The notes: a model not told the origin generated them from the sequence alone. A stretch of 64,000 nucleotides of DNA from Tupaia tana (GCA_026018925.1 JAKSZU010000012.1:43997218-44061217), one strand, 5' to 3'; counted from the first letter of the stretch, positions 1-11,700 are shown. Translations and numbers: made by a program.

Positions 1-1221
1 GGATAGCCTGCAATCTAGAATAGACTCCAGATTCCTGGTTCCTGCTTCAGAAAGAGCAGAAGTGGAAACCATGAGGAGTCCTGGCAGTGACTTCAGAGAG
101 GTGTCAGCAGCATGGGTGCAAGCTGTGGCTGCCTAGCCAGGAAAGTTAACAATTCATCCATGTCCATCTGTCCATCCAAGGTCCATTCTGCCTCTTCCAA
201 GGCTAATGGAACTCTACCCTGGGCCAGGGAAACTGATTCCTGCAGCAGCCAGAGACAGGCGCACACACACACACTGCCCTACTCCCAATGAGAGGAGGAA
301 AAGGGCTGATCTGGCCCACATGTGACTCTGCAGGAGAAAGGGACAAACATGCCACTGTAGACCAAATGCTCAGGTAGCCAATTGTAAGTACTTGATGGGT
401 ACTTGACCAGTCTTGGTTTCTAGACCTGCCCTTCTTCCCTGCCTTGATCCCACCTCTTAGCCTGGCCCTGCCCTCTGATTCTACCAGCCTAGCCTTCACA
501 GCCCTGGCTATAACCTTGGCCCTGCCTCTCGGCCTTGAGCTGCCCCTGAGACACTGTCACTAGATTCAGTCTCTGGGCCCTGTTCACTCAGTCCCTCCTC
601 AGCTGGGTATGCAGAGACCTGCATGGCCTTTTCCCTCAGCTTCTCCAACAACTGCAACCTCTCCCTCCCTGTTCACATGGCTGGTTCCATACTGTCTCCT
701 CCAGAAGTCTGTGAGTGCCCTTTCACACACACGGCTTTGCCCGTGTTCATGCCCACTCCTCCCTGATCTTTCCCAGCTTCCCAACCAAACCTGTGCCACC
801 ACCAAGCTCAGGGTTTCTGTTCGTTTATCTCAACAGTCCTCCAAGTTTTCCAGGGGCAAGACTCACTACCCCAACTTACAGGCCTAGAAGATCCTATCTG
901 GCCTACTGTCACTTGCTGGGCCTGGCCTCTATGCCTCATTTTCTCCCTGTCCAGCCCATCCTCCAAGGTCCCAGAAGTCACTGGCCTGCAGTTCACTAGC
1001 ATGAAGGGAGCCCTGTGCTTGTATGCACCTCTCTTGCCTCACCCTAATCCCAGCCCTATCTGATCCTGTCTGTAATGGAAAGGTTAATATTTCATTCATC
1101 ATGGGTTTTCTCAGGGAGTGGGGAGGTGGCATTAATGTTCATTCTTTTAAGAAGTGAGACACAGAGAGAGACAGCACCCCCAGCCATAAAATCCTATTTT
1201 GGTATTATTAAATTATTATCA
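1..1221. other. intergenic, no gene recognised
   Basis: Single-copy-looking, C/T-rich DNA with only short open frames on both strands, none with a recognisable domain or coding character. A short (CA)n run lies near 260-275. Synteny in other mammals puts the SLC22A6 side upstream of CHRM1, but no SLC22A exon is recognisable here. Confidence 0.5.
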
Positions 1222-1452
1222 TGGGCCATACAGTGGTGCAATGGTAAAACTCAATGCTCTATGGGGCAATCCCAGATGAGAAGATTCCCAGTTCAAGTCC
1301 AGGGACCTCCTGAATATACTGGGCACACATGATGTACCCATGATCCAGGACTGCCTGAAGGCTAGGTGTAGACCGTGGCATTAGGACTCTGTTGGGAATT
1401 CTTGTTTCTGTCTGTCTGTCTCTCTCACAAAAGAAAAATAAACTTTTTTTTA
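1222..1452 (+). repeat. type C tRNA-derived SINE
   Basis: A box-A-like GTGGTGCAATGGTAAAAC and a box-B-like AGTTCAAGTCC lie about 45 bp apart, followed by a body with ATACTGGGCACACATGATG, a CT-rich stretch and an A/T tail. Related copies stand at 19,287 and 51,228. It is a different family from the dominant type A and B elements. Confidence 0.65.
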
Positions 1453-1610
1453 ATTATCATGATTGCTGAGTGTTTGGCATCCCCTTAAGTTCTGCACATC
1501 ACCTCATCCTATCCCAACCCTGCCCTGCACACACACCTTCCTTGTCTACCTATTGTTCAAAGGACATTCAAGGACATTTTGCCAAGGCCCACTTTCATGA
1601 TTTGGCCCGC

Positions 1611-1730
1611 TGAAATCACCCCCCAGGGGGGATGCAATCCCTTCTCCTCCGTTCTCTCCGGGATCTTCCGTGAGTTTAAGCCGCCCTCCGGGATGTCGAC
1701 TGTGCCCGACTGCCCTAACTGCTGGTCCCA
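1611..1730 (-). repeat. internally deleted type A SINE
   Basis: The segment keeps the type A order (AAATCACC, C-run/G-run, CAATCCCTTCTCCTCC, GATCTT, GTGAGTTTAAGCC, CTGCTGGTCCCA) but lacks several internal blocks, so it spans about 120 bp instead of about 260. The retained parts are still CpG-rich, so the deletions look recent. Confidence 0.65.
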
Positions 1731-1914
1731 TCGACCCTTTGTATGACCTCTATTACAATCTTTATCTTGTAGAAACCTGGCGGCTTGTTTACTGGTATCT
1801 GGGCAAAGTTACTAGTAGTACAAAGTACTTGTCCCAGTAAAGTGCTTGGCATATTCTAGGAATAGTGTGGTTAGAGTAGAGTAGTGAGGAAGTGGTGGCA
1901 GAAAATAAGGCCAA

Positions 1915-2116
1915 GGGGCCGGCAGGTGGTGTGGTGGTTGGGGTGCTAGATTCCCACATGGCTGACCATGGTTCAAGTCCCAGACCTGGTAGCTTGCTTT
2001 CTCACTTTCCCTTTCTCTGTCTCTCCCTGGTGAAATTAAAATAATAATAATAATAATAACAAATAGAATTAAACAAATCATTAATTAACTTTTAAGAAAA
2101 TCAAAAAAAAAAAAAA
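1915..2116 (+). repeat. type B SINE
   Basis: Head GGGGCCGGCAGGTGGTGTGG, box B GGTTCAAGTCC, CT-rich middle, GGTGAAATTAAAATAATAAT and a long A tail. Confidence 0.85.
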
Positions 2117-2604
2117 GAAAAGAAAGCCAAAGAGGAAGCAGCGACTGCTCACACGGGGCCTTCCAGTCATTATAAGGACTCGAGTTTTCCTCTGAGAAAG
2201 ATGGGAAGTTGTTAGAGCCTTTCAAACACAGAAGGGATTTGACTTACATGTGAAAGGAGCCTCCTAGATTCTACATTGAGAGACTGTAGATGGGTCTGGG
2301 GAGAAGCCGGAAGACAAGTGTGGAGGCAGCAATCCCGGTGAAAGACAGCGCTGGCCAAGACGGCAGTGGCTGCACTCTGGATATATATATATAAGGAACA
2401 GAAAACAGTACTTTTGAATGAATTAGATTTGAGAAGTGAGAAGAACAGAGTCAAGGGTGACTCCAAGGTTTCGGGCTTCAGCTTCTATAAAGTCAGGGTT
2501 GCCGTCTACTGAAATGGGCAAGGCTAGTGATAGAGCAAGTTTGGGGCTGGGCGTGAGTCATGTCTGAAATGATTCGAGACATCATCCAAATAGAGCTGGC
2601 AGGC

Positions 2605-2762
2605 AGCAATGACAGTGATGACAATAATCACAGCTCCAGCCATGGTGCTCACTCGAGCCAGGTACTTTTCCAACACTTTCCATGTCTGAACTCATTTAAT
2701 CCTTGTTGCAGCCCTATGACGTAGAACTATTATTATCCCCATTTTTTAGACAATATTAGAAG
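2605..2762 (+). repeat. MIR relic
   Basis: Contains the conserved MIR core order: GCCAGGTACTTTTCCAACACTT, CTGAACTCATTTAATCCTTG, and ATTATTATCCCCATTTT. Strongly diverged, as expected of an ancient mammalian SINE. DNA on either side (2,120-2,604 and 2,763-3,161) shows nothing recognisable beyond a purine-rich stretch near 2,940-2,990. Confidence 0.75.
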
Positions 2763-3161
2763 GGAAATATTGGAAGTATAAATCTGGCTTTTAGAGGAGA
2801 GCCTGGGCTGCAGATATAAATTTGGAGTCAATAGCATGTAGGTGGCATAAGTTCATCTGGGGAGTGGGTGTGAAGGCCCACAGACAGAGCCCAGACACCG
2901 CAAAGTTTAAAGGGGGAAGGATAATGAACATCAGCAAAGAAGAATAAGGAAAGGAAAAAAAAAAAAGACGACGATGAAGAAGAAGGAATGACAGGCAGAG
3001 AGGTAGGAGGGGACCCAGAGACAGCAATAAAGTATTTTGGAAACTAAAATTGAGATCACCATATGAAGTAACGATTTGGGGTTGTGCACTGACCACTGAA
3101 TTGTTACATAGCCTTTGGCAAGTCACAAGGCCTCAGCTTACACATCTATAAAAGATTTCTT

Positions 3162-3411
3162 GGGGCCAGCAGGTTGCATAGTGGTTAAGGCGTTAGACTC
3201 CCACATCGCCGACCATTCAAGTCCCAGGCCTGGAAGCTTGAAACTCATGTTGGGCATGCATGCATGCATGCCCAAAATCCCTAGAAGAGAATGGAGGAGA
3301 AGGGTGTGGTCACCTCCCCAGGGGTGATCTCTCGATTTCTCTCTTTCTCTCTCTGGCAAGTACACACATCCTATAGCAAAAAATCTCACTTAAAAAGAAA
3401 AAAAAAAAAAG
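3162..3411 (+). repeat. type A-like SINE, older
   Basis: Begins TGGGGCCAGCAGGTTGC, has ATTCAAGTCCCAGGCCTGG, a (GCAT)n expansion in the body (3,254-3,272), CTATAGCAAAAAATCTC and an A tail. Imperfect duplication AGATTTCTT before and AGACTTCTT after marks the insertion. Confidence 0.85.
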
Positions 3412-3589
3412 ACTTCTTTAGAGATTCCACGGCTCAGATGCCCCACAACTGACTCTTATTCCCAGTCCCATCCCAAGATAACCGTCTGGATTGGGTTTGC
3501 CACTCCCATTCCTCTCCTGTCTTCTTACCTTCAACCCTCACTTCCCACCACTTACCACCAGAATATTCCCATTTGTAATCTGTACTTTT

Positions 3590-3834
3590 GAAGATTTTTT
3601 GCCATAGGGCATGTGTGCTCACCAGAGAGAGACAGAGAGAGAGAAAGTGAAAAATCACCCCCTCAGGGAGGATGGCCATGCCTCAATCCCTTCTCCTCCA
3701 TTCTCTTCTCAGGATTTTGGGCATGCACGCAAACATACCTGGAGTGATTTTCAAGTCACCAGGTCCAGGACTTGAACCATGGTTGGCCATGTGGAAGCCC
3801 ACCACCTTGAACACTACTCCACCTGTTGGTCCCC
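3590..3834 (-). repeat. type A SINE, older
   Basis: GAAGATTTTTTGCCATAGGGCATG at the left, GGTCCAGGACTTGAACCATGG and CACCTGTTGGTCCCC at the right. The flank TAATCTGTACTTT on the left is repeated as TAATCTGTATTTT on the right (target-site duplication). Confidence 0.85.
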
Positions 3835-4162
3835 ATAATCTGTATTTTCACCTTCAAAGGTTTTCCTTACTTTGAACCAGGCTAAGTTGGGAGTAGCAGT
3901 GTTATTGTAAATACTTGTCCTCATCTCCTCGGGTTCACCCTCACCCTCCTAATATGCTCAATGCTCTCTTCTTGCCCAGGTCCCTGGCTCAGGTCCAAAA
4001 ACCAAGTGGGTTACAGCTGCAGCTGGGGAGAGAAAAGGGGCTGCCTATTAACCCCCTAGAACCTAAAAGCTCAGAAGAGAGAGGAAGGTTGGGAGCCATG
4101 GTGGGAAAGTGGGACTAGAGCTCAAAGCTGCAGATTCAGATATAGGAGTCTGGAGCTGGAAG

Positions 4163-4373
4163 CCAGATGGCTCTCTGTCTCTGTCTGTCTAGCAATGGCA
4201 CATGCCCTATAACAAAAATCTCTCTTTATTTATGTATTTTAATTTGACCAGAGAAGAAAGGGGAGAGAGAGAGAAAGTGAGAAAGCAAGCCGCCAGGTCC
4301 AGGATTTGAACAGTGGTTAGCCACATAGGAGTCTAGCCAGCACCCAAAGCCACCACACCACCTTCCAGCCCCC
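4163..4373 (-). repeat. type B SINE beside a type A 3' fragment
   Basis: 4,163-4,205 is the 3' end of a + strand type A copy (CCCTATAACAAAAATCTCTC). 4,206-4,373 is a minus strand type B copy (TATTTTAATTTGACCAGAGA, GGTCCAGGATTTGAACAGTGG, CCTTCCAGCCCC). Confidence 0.75.
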
Positions 4374-4387
4374 AAAAATCTCTCTTT

Positions 4388-4694
4388 GGGACCAGCAGTT
4401 AGCATAATGGCTATGTCACTGGACTCCCATGTAGTCGACCACAGTTCGCGTCCCAGACCCAGTGGCTTAAAACTCACGCCGGGCACGTGTGCGTGCGTGC
4501 CCAAGATCCCGAGGGGAGAATGGAGGAGAAGGGATTGTGGCGTGGCCATCCCCCCTGGGGGGTGATTTCTCACTTTCTGTTTCTCTATCTCTGTCTGTCT
4601 GGCGAGCACCCTAAAGCAAAAAATAAAAATTAAAAAAAAAAAACCTCTCCAAAAAAATAAAATCTCTCTTTAAAAAAAAAAAAAAAAAAAAAAA
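4388..4694 (+). repeat. type A SINE
   Basis: Complete copy with a long double A-rich tail. AATCTCTCTTT occurs just before the head and again inside the tail, so this copy landed in the end of the preceding SINE. Confidence 0.88.
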
Positions 4695-5291
4695 GATTGA
4701 GGACAGGGACGTGGGGATTGAGACTGAGTCTGGGAAACTTAGACCCTGCACCTGGAATTGAGAACCAGGGAAGCACATTCTGGGGCTGAAAATGGCCTCA
4801 CACTGACCACTGCCAGAAGAGCCCAGACAGTGGTCCTCAGGTCCTCTGGGAACCCAAGATCAGGAATGGGGCCACCGAGTTGAAGTTTGAACCTTCTGGG
4901 GGGCTGAGCTGGGATGGTTACAGGAAGCCAAGTGCAAAGAAGGGCACCCTAAGAAGAGCAGAAGAGACGCCAGTGTCCAGGAAAGGGTGGGCCAAGGAAA
5001 GGAGTCCTCAAAGTGGGCAGGAAAAGCCTGAAGGATGGAGGGAGATGCTTAAAACTGTCACGTGTCAGAGCTGGAGCTTTTGTAGATAAGCTAGTCCAGG
5101 ACCCACATGTGTTCCTCAGATGCCAGGCCTATGAGACACTCCACAAAGGAAAGGTCATGTGGTGAACTGTTTAGGAGATCTGAATGGTCTCTGCTTCTCA
5201 GAGACGTTCAGTGCACATCTGCCATTTAAAGGCGCTGATAGGATTCTGTAGTAAAGAAAGATTAATTAATTTCCCAGTTCATCACAAAGGG
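4695..5291. other. intergenic, nothing recognised
   Basis: Purine-rich single-copy-looking sequence. An open frame of 69 codons at 4,880-5,089 has no recognisable domain. Confidence 0.5.
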
Positions 5292-5561
5292 CTTTTTTTC
5301 TTTTACTTTTTCTTCTTTTTAGAGAGAGAGATTTTTGTTACAGAGCATGTGTACTCGCCGGAGAGACAGAAAGTGAGAAATCAACCCCCTGAAGGGATGG
5401 CCATGCCAAAATCCCTTCTCTTCCATTCTCCTGTCAGGATTTGGGGCACGCATACACACATGCCTGATGTGAGTTTCAAGCTGTCAGGTCCAGGATTCGA
5501 ACCGCAGTCAACTACATGGGAGTCCAGTAATGCAACCATTACACCCTATGCTGGCCCTGGG
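5292..5561 (-). repeat. type A SINE, older
   Basis: T-rich left edge, TTTTTGTTACAGAGCATGTG, AGGATTCGAACCGCAG and ATGCTGGCCCT at the right end. Confidence 0.85.
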
Positions 5562-5624
5562 ATTTTTTCTTATAACTAACATCTATGACCATCACCAAAA
5601 TAGACTTGGAGGAATTGGGCTGGC

Positions 5625-5735
5625 CGGACCTCCCATTTTACTTTCAGGTAAACTGAAGCTCAGAGAAGGGGAGTGATCCATCAAGAAAGACAGAATAGAA
5701 TTGAACCTCTGGTGTCTCATCTTCAAAAGATACCA
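5625..5735 (+). repeat. MIR relic (3' half)
   Basis: CATTTTACTTTCAGGTAAACTGAAGCTCAGAGAAGGG followed by a degraded CACACAGCTAG-equivalent and TTGAACC, which is the order of the MIR 3' half. The remaining DNA to 7,200 shows no gene. Confidence 0.6.
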
Positions 5736-7204
5736 GAACTGGGAGAGTCCCTTGGGGCCGTCTAATCCATCTTTGCCTCGAACTCTAGCTCAATTCTACA
5801 TAGGTAGACTGAGGGTGGGAGAGGGGCCATGATTCCTTCTTGTCCCCACAGAGTTCTAGATGGGGACCCCAACTTGACTCAATCTAATGCCCTAACGTGC
5901 TATATGACCTCCAGAATGAGATCATCTTCCTCACCTGGTCCTTAACCTTCCCAATGGGGTCAATGTCTACTGACTATCCCTCAACTTTCCTTCACCACTT
6001 TTTCCCATTCTCAGGAAATCCATGGGCTCTGGTGTGTCCTGATACCTTTCCCAACATCCTCTTGTCTCCCCAACTACCTCATGCAAGTCCTGAGGTTTCT
6101 GGGCTCTGGTTTCTCCTGTTCCCTTCCTAGCGTTGAATACAATGCTGAGCACAGACTCCAGACTGTCCTCGTAGATTGGGACTTCATTACCCATCCAGAG
6201 GAAGTAGGACATATAATGGACTGTAGTGTGGTTTTTAAACTAGTGACACTCTGGAGGCCTATCCCCTCAATGTAGGGCATGGGTAAGGAGGGACAAAGCT
6301 GGAGCCGGGCTTTTACTCATGTGCTCCCTGACCCCATGTGGTCTGTAGAATCAGCCCGCTGGCTATAGCCATATAGTGACAAGAAAGCTAGAACAGGCCT
6401 GGCATGTGCTCAAGAGAGAAGTTGTTCACATGCCTGCAGGAAAGGTGAGGAGTTATAAACTCACTCCAGAAGTAAGGTGACTTGGGGCCCAGGCAGAGCT
6501 GCCTCCCACCTTCCAAAGCCCAGATCGACTCAGCCTGGCTCTCTATCTGGCTCCCTGCATTGCTACCATCTCTCATTGTGGGCTCACCCTTCAGGAAAGA
6601 GCTTCCTTCTTAACTCAGACAGGCCTGGGGCTGACACCTAGCTCTCCCTCCACATCCTCTGCAGAAAGGGAAACTAGATCAAGAAGAACAAGGGATGTTG
6701 GTCTTTTACTCCCCAAAGTCCACATGCTCCCTATTCCTACTGGCTGGATACAGCCCCTTCTCCTCCTTGTCCTTGTCCTCCTTTTTCTCATCCTCACCCT
6801 CCTCTTCTTCTTCCCTTCACTCTGGGGACTCCAACTTCTTATAAACCTCCATTAGCACCAGGGAGCAATAGCACCAGCCAGCAGGGCTCCCCCCACCCCC
6901 ACCCCAGGCCTCCAGCCAGAGCTTGGGCCCTAACTCGATTGTGCACAGTTAATCACAGCGTGTGCCGGCGGGCCAAGTAAACAGGCGGCCTCTGAGGTCC
7001 TCTCATCCTCATCAATCCCTGACCTGGTCAGGCCTCCTTAGTACTGGGGCTGGCAGGAGGCGCCAAGGGGGTGAGAAAAGAGGCCATGGGGCCAGTGTCA
7101 GGTTAGGCCATAGCAAAAAGACTGAATGCCTCACAATTGGGAATGGGGACAGAGAGGAACGCAGATACATTGACATTTGGGGAATGTTCAGGATAGGGGC
7201 AAAG
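5736..7204. other. intergenic, nothing recognised
   Basis: No young SINE, no coding signal. A simple CT/CCT-rich run lies at 6,755-6,825. Short open frames on both strands lack domain character. Confidence 0.45.
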
Positions 7205-7400
7205 GCAATGATTAGGCCTGGCTCTAGCACCTGCTAGTTGTATGGGCGGCTTACTGAACCCCTCAGTGCCGCAGGTTCCTCACCTATATAGTGGGAATAA
7301 TAATTTTATCTATTTAATCAGGTCATTACAAACACTAAATGAGTTAAAATATGTAAAATACTGACAAAATTGGCACTATGTAAGTATTTGTTACATAGTG
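7205..7400 (+). repeat. MIR relic
   Basis: TAGTTGTATGGGCGGCTTACTGAACCCCTCAGTGCC, then TCACCTATATAGTGGGAATAATA and AAATGAGTTAAAATATGTAAA follow the MIR consensus order. Confidence 0.75.
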
Positions 7401-7469
7401 GGACCCCAGAATGAAGGACTGGGGTGGGGACAGCAGCTTAGCAATTTCCTGGAATACTCCTTACAGATG

Positions 7470-7602
7470 GCAGAGAGGGTTCTCAGCTAGTTAAGCTCCA
7501 AACTGGGGGCAAACCCGACAAACTGTGAAGAGATCAATGGGAAAGTCTGATTTAACATAACCTTCCTGGGCCTCAGTTTTCTATCTATAAAATGGGAATC
7601 CT
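7470..7602 (+). repeat. MIR relic
   Basis: GGCCTCAGTTTTCTATCTATAAAATGGGAAT is the MIR core; flanks are too decayed to bound well. Confidence 0.55.
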
Positions 7603-7606
7603 AATG

Positions 7607-8042
7607 GGCCCAGCAGATGGCATAGCGGATAAGGTGCTGGACTTCCATTCAAGTCCTGGACCCAGCAGTTTGAAACATGCTGGGCGCAGGACCAGCAGCT
7701 AGCGTAATGGCTATGTCGCTGGACTCCCACGTAGTCGACCGCGGTTTGCATCCCGGACCTGGTGGCTTAAAACTCACGCCGGGCGCGTGTGCATGCGTGC
7801 CCAAGATCCCGAGAGAAGAATGGAGAAGGGATTGCGGCGTGGCCATCCCCCCGGGGGGTGACTTCTCGCTTTCTGTCTCTCTGTCTGTCTCTGTCTGTCT
7901 GGCGAGCGCATGCGCCCTATAGCAAAAACCTCTTCAAAAAAAAAGAAAGAAACATGCTGGGCGCATGTGCCCAAAATCCCAAGAGGAGAATGGAGAAGGG
8001 ATTGCAGCATAGCTATTCCCCCTGGGTGGTGATTTCTCCTTG
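7607..8042 (+). repeat. old type A SINE split by a young one
   Basis: The host copy covers 7,607-7,688 and 7,966-8,042, from GGGCCCAGCAGATGGCATAGC to CCTGGGTGGTGATTTCTCC, and lacks its 3' end. A complete type A copy sits inside it. Confidence 0.85.
7689..7948 (+). repeat. young type A SINE, nested
   Basis: CpG-rich copy with GTCGACCGCGGTT and CGGGCGCGTGTGC. It is flanked by an exact 17-bp target-site duplication, GAAACATGCTGGGCGCA, at 7,672-7,688 and 7,949-7,965. Confidence 0.95.
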
Positions 8043-8365
8043 CCATTGAGGACTTCGAGCCTGAACCTCCCACTTGGTATATACTTGAAGACAGGGTGTC
8101 CACAGGATTAGGGGAGGAAGAATATGCAGAGAAAGCAGACCTATCTGGACCAGGTACCCCAAAATTGGCCCTGCTTCACCCGGGTCACATCCTTAGGCCT
8201 GAAGATTCTGCTGTACAGTCAAGGAAAAGCCTTGAGGACCCAGATTTCAGGTCCACACTGACAGGCAATTCCCTCCCCAAGTTCCACAGGATTCCAGGAG
8301 TTTCTCATGGGCCCTATATCTGGACCTGGGCATATAGCCTGTGACTGAAAACTTTGGTGTCCACG
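8043..8365. other. intergenic, nothing recognised
   Basis: Short unique stretch between SINEs without coding signal. Confidence 0.45.
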
Positions 8366-8622
8366 GGGGACCAGCAGTTAGCGTAATGGCTATGTCGCCA
8401 GACTCCCACGTAGTCGACCATGGTTCGTGTCCCAGACCCGGTGGCTTAAAACTCACTCCGGGCACGTGTGTGTGCGTGCCCAAGATCCCGAGAGGAGAAT
8501 GGAGGAGAAGGGATTGCGGCATGGCCATCCCCGCTGGGGGGTGATTTCTCGCTTTCTGTCTCTCTTTCTGTCTCTGTCTGGTGAGCGCACGCACCCTATA
8601 GCAAAAACCTCTTAAAAAAAAA
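8366..8622 (+). repeat. type A SINE
   Basis: Complete copy followed directly by a type B copy. CTTTGGTGTCCA lies before this copy and again after the type B tail (8,808-8,819), so the pair shares one outer duplication. Confidence 0.9.
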
Positions 8623-8627
8623 CCTTT

Positions 8628-8806
8628 GGGGGACCAGCAGGTGGTGTGGTGGTTAAGATGCTGGACAGTCCCACATGGCCGACCACAGTTCGAGTCCTGG
8701 ACCTGGTGGCTTGCTTTCTCTCATTCTCTTTCTCTCTCTGGTCAAATTAAAACAAATAAATGAATAAATAAAATTAAAAATAATTATTAAAATAAAAAAA
8801 AAAAAC
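8628..8806 (+). repeat. type B SINE
   Basis: GGGGGACCAGCAGGTGGTGTGG head, GGTCAAATTAAAACAAATAA 3' part and A tail. AACCTTTGG flanks it on both sides, so it landed in the tail of the adjoining type A copy. Confidence 0.88.
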
Positions 8807-10050
8807 CTTTGGTGTCCAGTGTCCACTGATGAAGCAAAACAGAGCCCAACAAAGCAAAACAAAGTCAGGTTAAGACATGGGCCCCTATAAGTCAGGGAGA
8901 GATGCCACCTTCCTCAGTCTTGCCACATACAGGCTGTAACGTTCACCTCCAAGGCAGTGACAAATGACCTGGACTCTGAGGTCCTGTCCTCATAAGCTGG
9001 GACAGAAGATGCTTAGAGTTGCCCAATGGAAACACAGCTCCTCTCCACCACCCAGGGCCCTGGGGAGTCAAAAACTCATCTGGGATGCAGTATCTTGGTC
9101 CCCAGTATTAACTACCCCAGACCCAGCTCCAGAAGAGGTGCAAACTGTAACTCAACCGAATCCGCCAGTACAGGGAATGAAGCAAGGAGTATTGTGCCCA
9201 TGTCCCAGGCCCCCTGGGAAGGCATGTGAGAGAGCACACTCAGGGCCACCCCAAACCCATCCTTTCTTAAGGAAGTGACCTAAGAAAGGGAACTGATTGC
9301 TTGAGCCTTCCTTCCAAGCAGGGGAGCAGGGCTGCTTCCTAGCTCTCCTCCTGCCCCAAGGCGCCCAGCCCATAGTCAGCAGGAGAGGTGTAACTCCTGG
9401 TACATGGAGGGTAATTGTGTCTACATGGTCTCAGCTTTAGAATCAGACTTGAAATACAGCAATTTCCTGTGCCAAGAGGATGCCATTGTTGTGGCCTTCC
9501 GCCCTGGCCCTCAAACAGCAGGGACTCTGGGGCCCCTTACTGAACCTGCTTTATCCACAGCCCCATCTTGAATTTTAGTTTCTCCTTTAAAATCTGGGAA
9601 TTAGTTTCTCCTGGAGTTCTGGAGGGAGAGTTGTAAGGGGGCCAGCGGCAATGAGAGTGGGGACAAGGAGGAAAGCCCTCAACTGGACAGCTGCCTCCCT
9701 CCTTAGCTCCAAAAGGATGTGGCCTCCCAGGGCAGCTGAGATCACTGGCGCATGCCCCTTCCGGAGAGTACTGAGGGCCAACCAACTTGCCTTGATAGGC
9801 ACGTGGGGCTAGAAGGATGGATCGTCCACTCTGGCCTCCTTCCCCCAGGACAGTGGAAGCAGCACTGTGAAGTGGCAAATTTAGCTGGGTCTGAGTTTTG
9901 GACATGATTCAAGCCGTGGCGAGGATTTAATCTGAAAGGGGCTGCCGGTGCACGAGGTGAGCACACTCCCCAGCCCGCTCACTCCCTTTCCTCCTCGTTC
10001 CCTTGTGGCTTTCTGCACTGATCAGAGACTTTTTAAAATGCTATTTCACA
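8807..10050. other. intergenic, nothing recognised
   Basis: GC-moderate unique DNA without a credible gene. The 122-codon minus frame at 9,537-9,905 has no domain and no splice context. Confidence 0.45.
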
Positions 10051-10303
10051 GGGGCCGGAGCATGGCAGTGGTTAAGGCTGCTGGATCCCACATGGCCTAC
10101 TGTACAGTTTGAGTCCGAGATCCAGCAGCTTGAAAACATGAAGGGTGTGTTTGTGTGTGTGTGTGTGTGCGCCCAAAATCGGAGAGGAGAATGGAGAAGA
10201 AAGGATTACAGCGTGGTCTTTTCCCCTGGGGAGGTTGCTTTGCTTTTTCACTCTCCTTCTCTCTGTACATCTTGCTCCAGCCAGCATGCACACACCCCAT
10301 AGC

Positions 10304-10323
<20 letters not shown>
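10051..10323 (+). repeat. type A-like SINE, diverged
   Basis: GGGGCCGGAGCATGGCAGTGGTTAAGG head, a (TG)n expansion at 10,146-10,169 within the body, CCCCATAGCAAAA end and long A tail. AAAATGCTATTTCACA before it and AAAATGCTGTCCCACA after the next SINE (10,603) are its duplication. Confidence 0.8.
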
Positions 10324-10336
<13 letters not shown>

Positions 10337-10341
10337 ATGCT

Positions 10342-10602
10342 GGGACCAGCAGATGGTATAATGGTTAGGTCACTGGACTCCCACGTAGTCGACCACAGTT
10401 AGAGTTTCAGACCCAGCGACTTAAAACTCACACTGGTGCGTGCGTGTGCATACCCAAAATCTCGAGAGGAGAATGGAGGAGAAGGGATTATGGCATGGCC
10501 ATCCCCCCCTGGAGGATCTCACTTTTTTGTCTCTCCCTGTCTCTCCAGCAAGCACACACGCAGTATAACAAAAATCTCTCTAAAAACGAAAGAAAAAGAA
10601 AA
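10342..10602 (+). repeat. type A SINE, nested in previous tail
   Basis: GGGACCAGCAGATGGTATAATGG head to AACAAAAATCTCTC and A-rich tail. It is the last young SINE before an interval of nearly 8 kb with none. Confidence 0.88.
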
Positions 10603-10719
10603 AAATGCTGTCCCACAGTCCCTGCCTTCCCTAGAACTGCATCCTGCCAGCTCCTAGTCCCATCCTCAAGCCCCAGAAAGGCTCCAAACCCAAAAACCAC
10701 ATCCTCCAGAGAGCCCCAG

Positions 10720-11060
10720 GGTTACTTGTACATCTACTTATCTGTAAAATGGGAATAAAAATAGAACCTCCCTCCTAACTTTGTGAGAAGTTAATGAATG
10801 TAGAGCACTTGCAATGCCTGGCCCAACCTAAGTGCTCAATATGTGTTATAAATAACAATAATGACTTTCATTTGGGGCAGAGGTATGTGCCACGGTTAAC
10901 CTGCACAAACCCAACTAACTCGTCCAACAACCCGGTCAGGGAGGCAGTTCTACCCTCTGTTGTCACTAATGAAGAAACTGAGACTTAGGGAAGGACTCTA
11001 ACTTGCCCAGGGCGGTTCAGCTAGAAAAAGGCCTAGCTGGATTCGCACCCAGGGCAGCAT
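10720..11060 (+). repeat. two adjoining MIR relics
   Basis: 10,720-10,862 has ATCTGTAAAATGGGAATAAAAATAG and CCTGGCCCAACCTAAGTGCTCAATA. 10,866-11,060 has ATGAAGAAACTGAGACTTAGGG, TAACTTGCCCAGGG and GATTCGCACCCAGG. Both follow MIR order on the + strand. Confidence 0.75.
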
Positions 11061-11189
11061 CTCTCCTCCAAGGTAAGGGGGTCCAAAAATGTGACCGAGC
11101 CACGCAAGGGCGACTCCGTGTCCCCTTGGTGGCCTGGGAGAGTGATTCCTTGATCTAGTGACCAAAAATAGCAACGGACAGGAGCTGAG

Positions 11190-11700
11190 ATCCTGGAGTA
11201 CTGCGCCAGTCCGGGCCCCATTTGACAAATGGGTGGGAAGAGCTGGGGGGCGGGAGTGCGGGAGTGGGGGGGACGTCCAAGCCTCGGAGTTCCAGGACCG
11301 CAGGGGGTCGCGCGGGGGCGGGGCCGGACCCCCACGTGCGCTGCCTGCAGCCGCTTAGCGAAACCCTTTGTCGAGAGCAGCCGCGTTCGTGCCGCACTCG
11401 GCGGCTTAAAATAAAGACAATGTTCCCAGCCTCCCTGCGGCTAAATCGGGCGCGGGTGCGGGGGTGGTGAGCGAGCCAAGCGGGAGCGCTGCTCCGGGCC
11501 CTACCTCCCTTTTCCCCTTCTGCCTCAGTTTCCCCCTTCGGGAAGGAGACCTAGCCAAGTCTAGGCGGGGAAGCGATAAGAATAATGCTAGGGGGTACGG
11601 GGGCGGGGGGCGTCATCCCCCTGCCTGGGTAGGAGTAGACTGGAGAAGGAAGCCGCGTAGGACAGAGGGGGCCACTCAGGAGGAGGCTGGGGAAAGCTGG
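11190..11700. promoter_or_regulatory. CpG-rich segment upstream of CHRM1
   Basis: CpG-dense, with a GC box GGGGCGGGGCC at about 11,314-11,326, a CACGTG core just after it, and clusters such as CGCGGGTGCGG. It lies 1.6-2.7 kb upstream of the inferred CHRM1 exon 1, in the SINE-free block. It may be an alternative promoter or an enhancer island. No TATA box or initiator can be assigned by eye, so promoter activity is inference. Confidence 0.5.
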
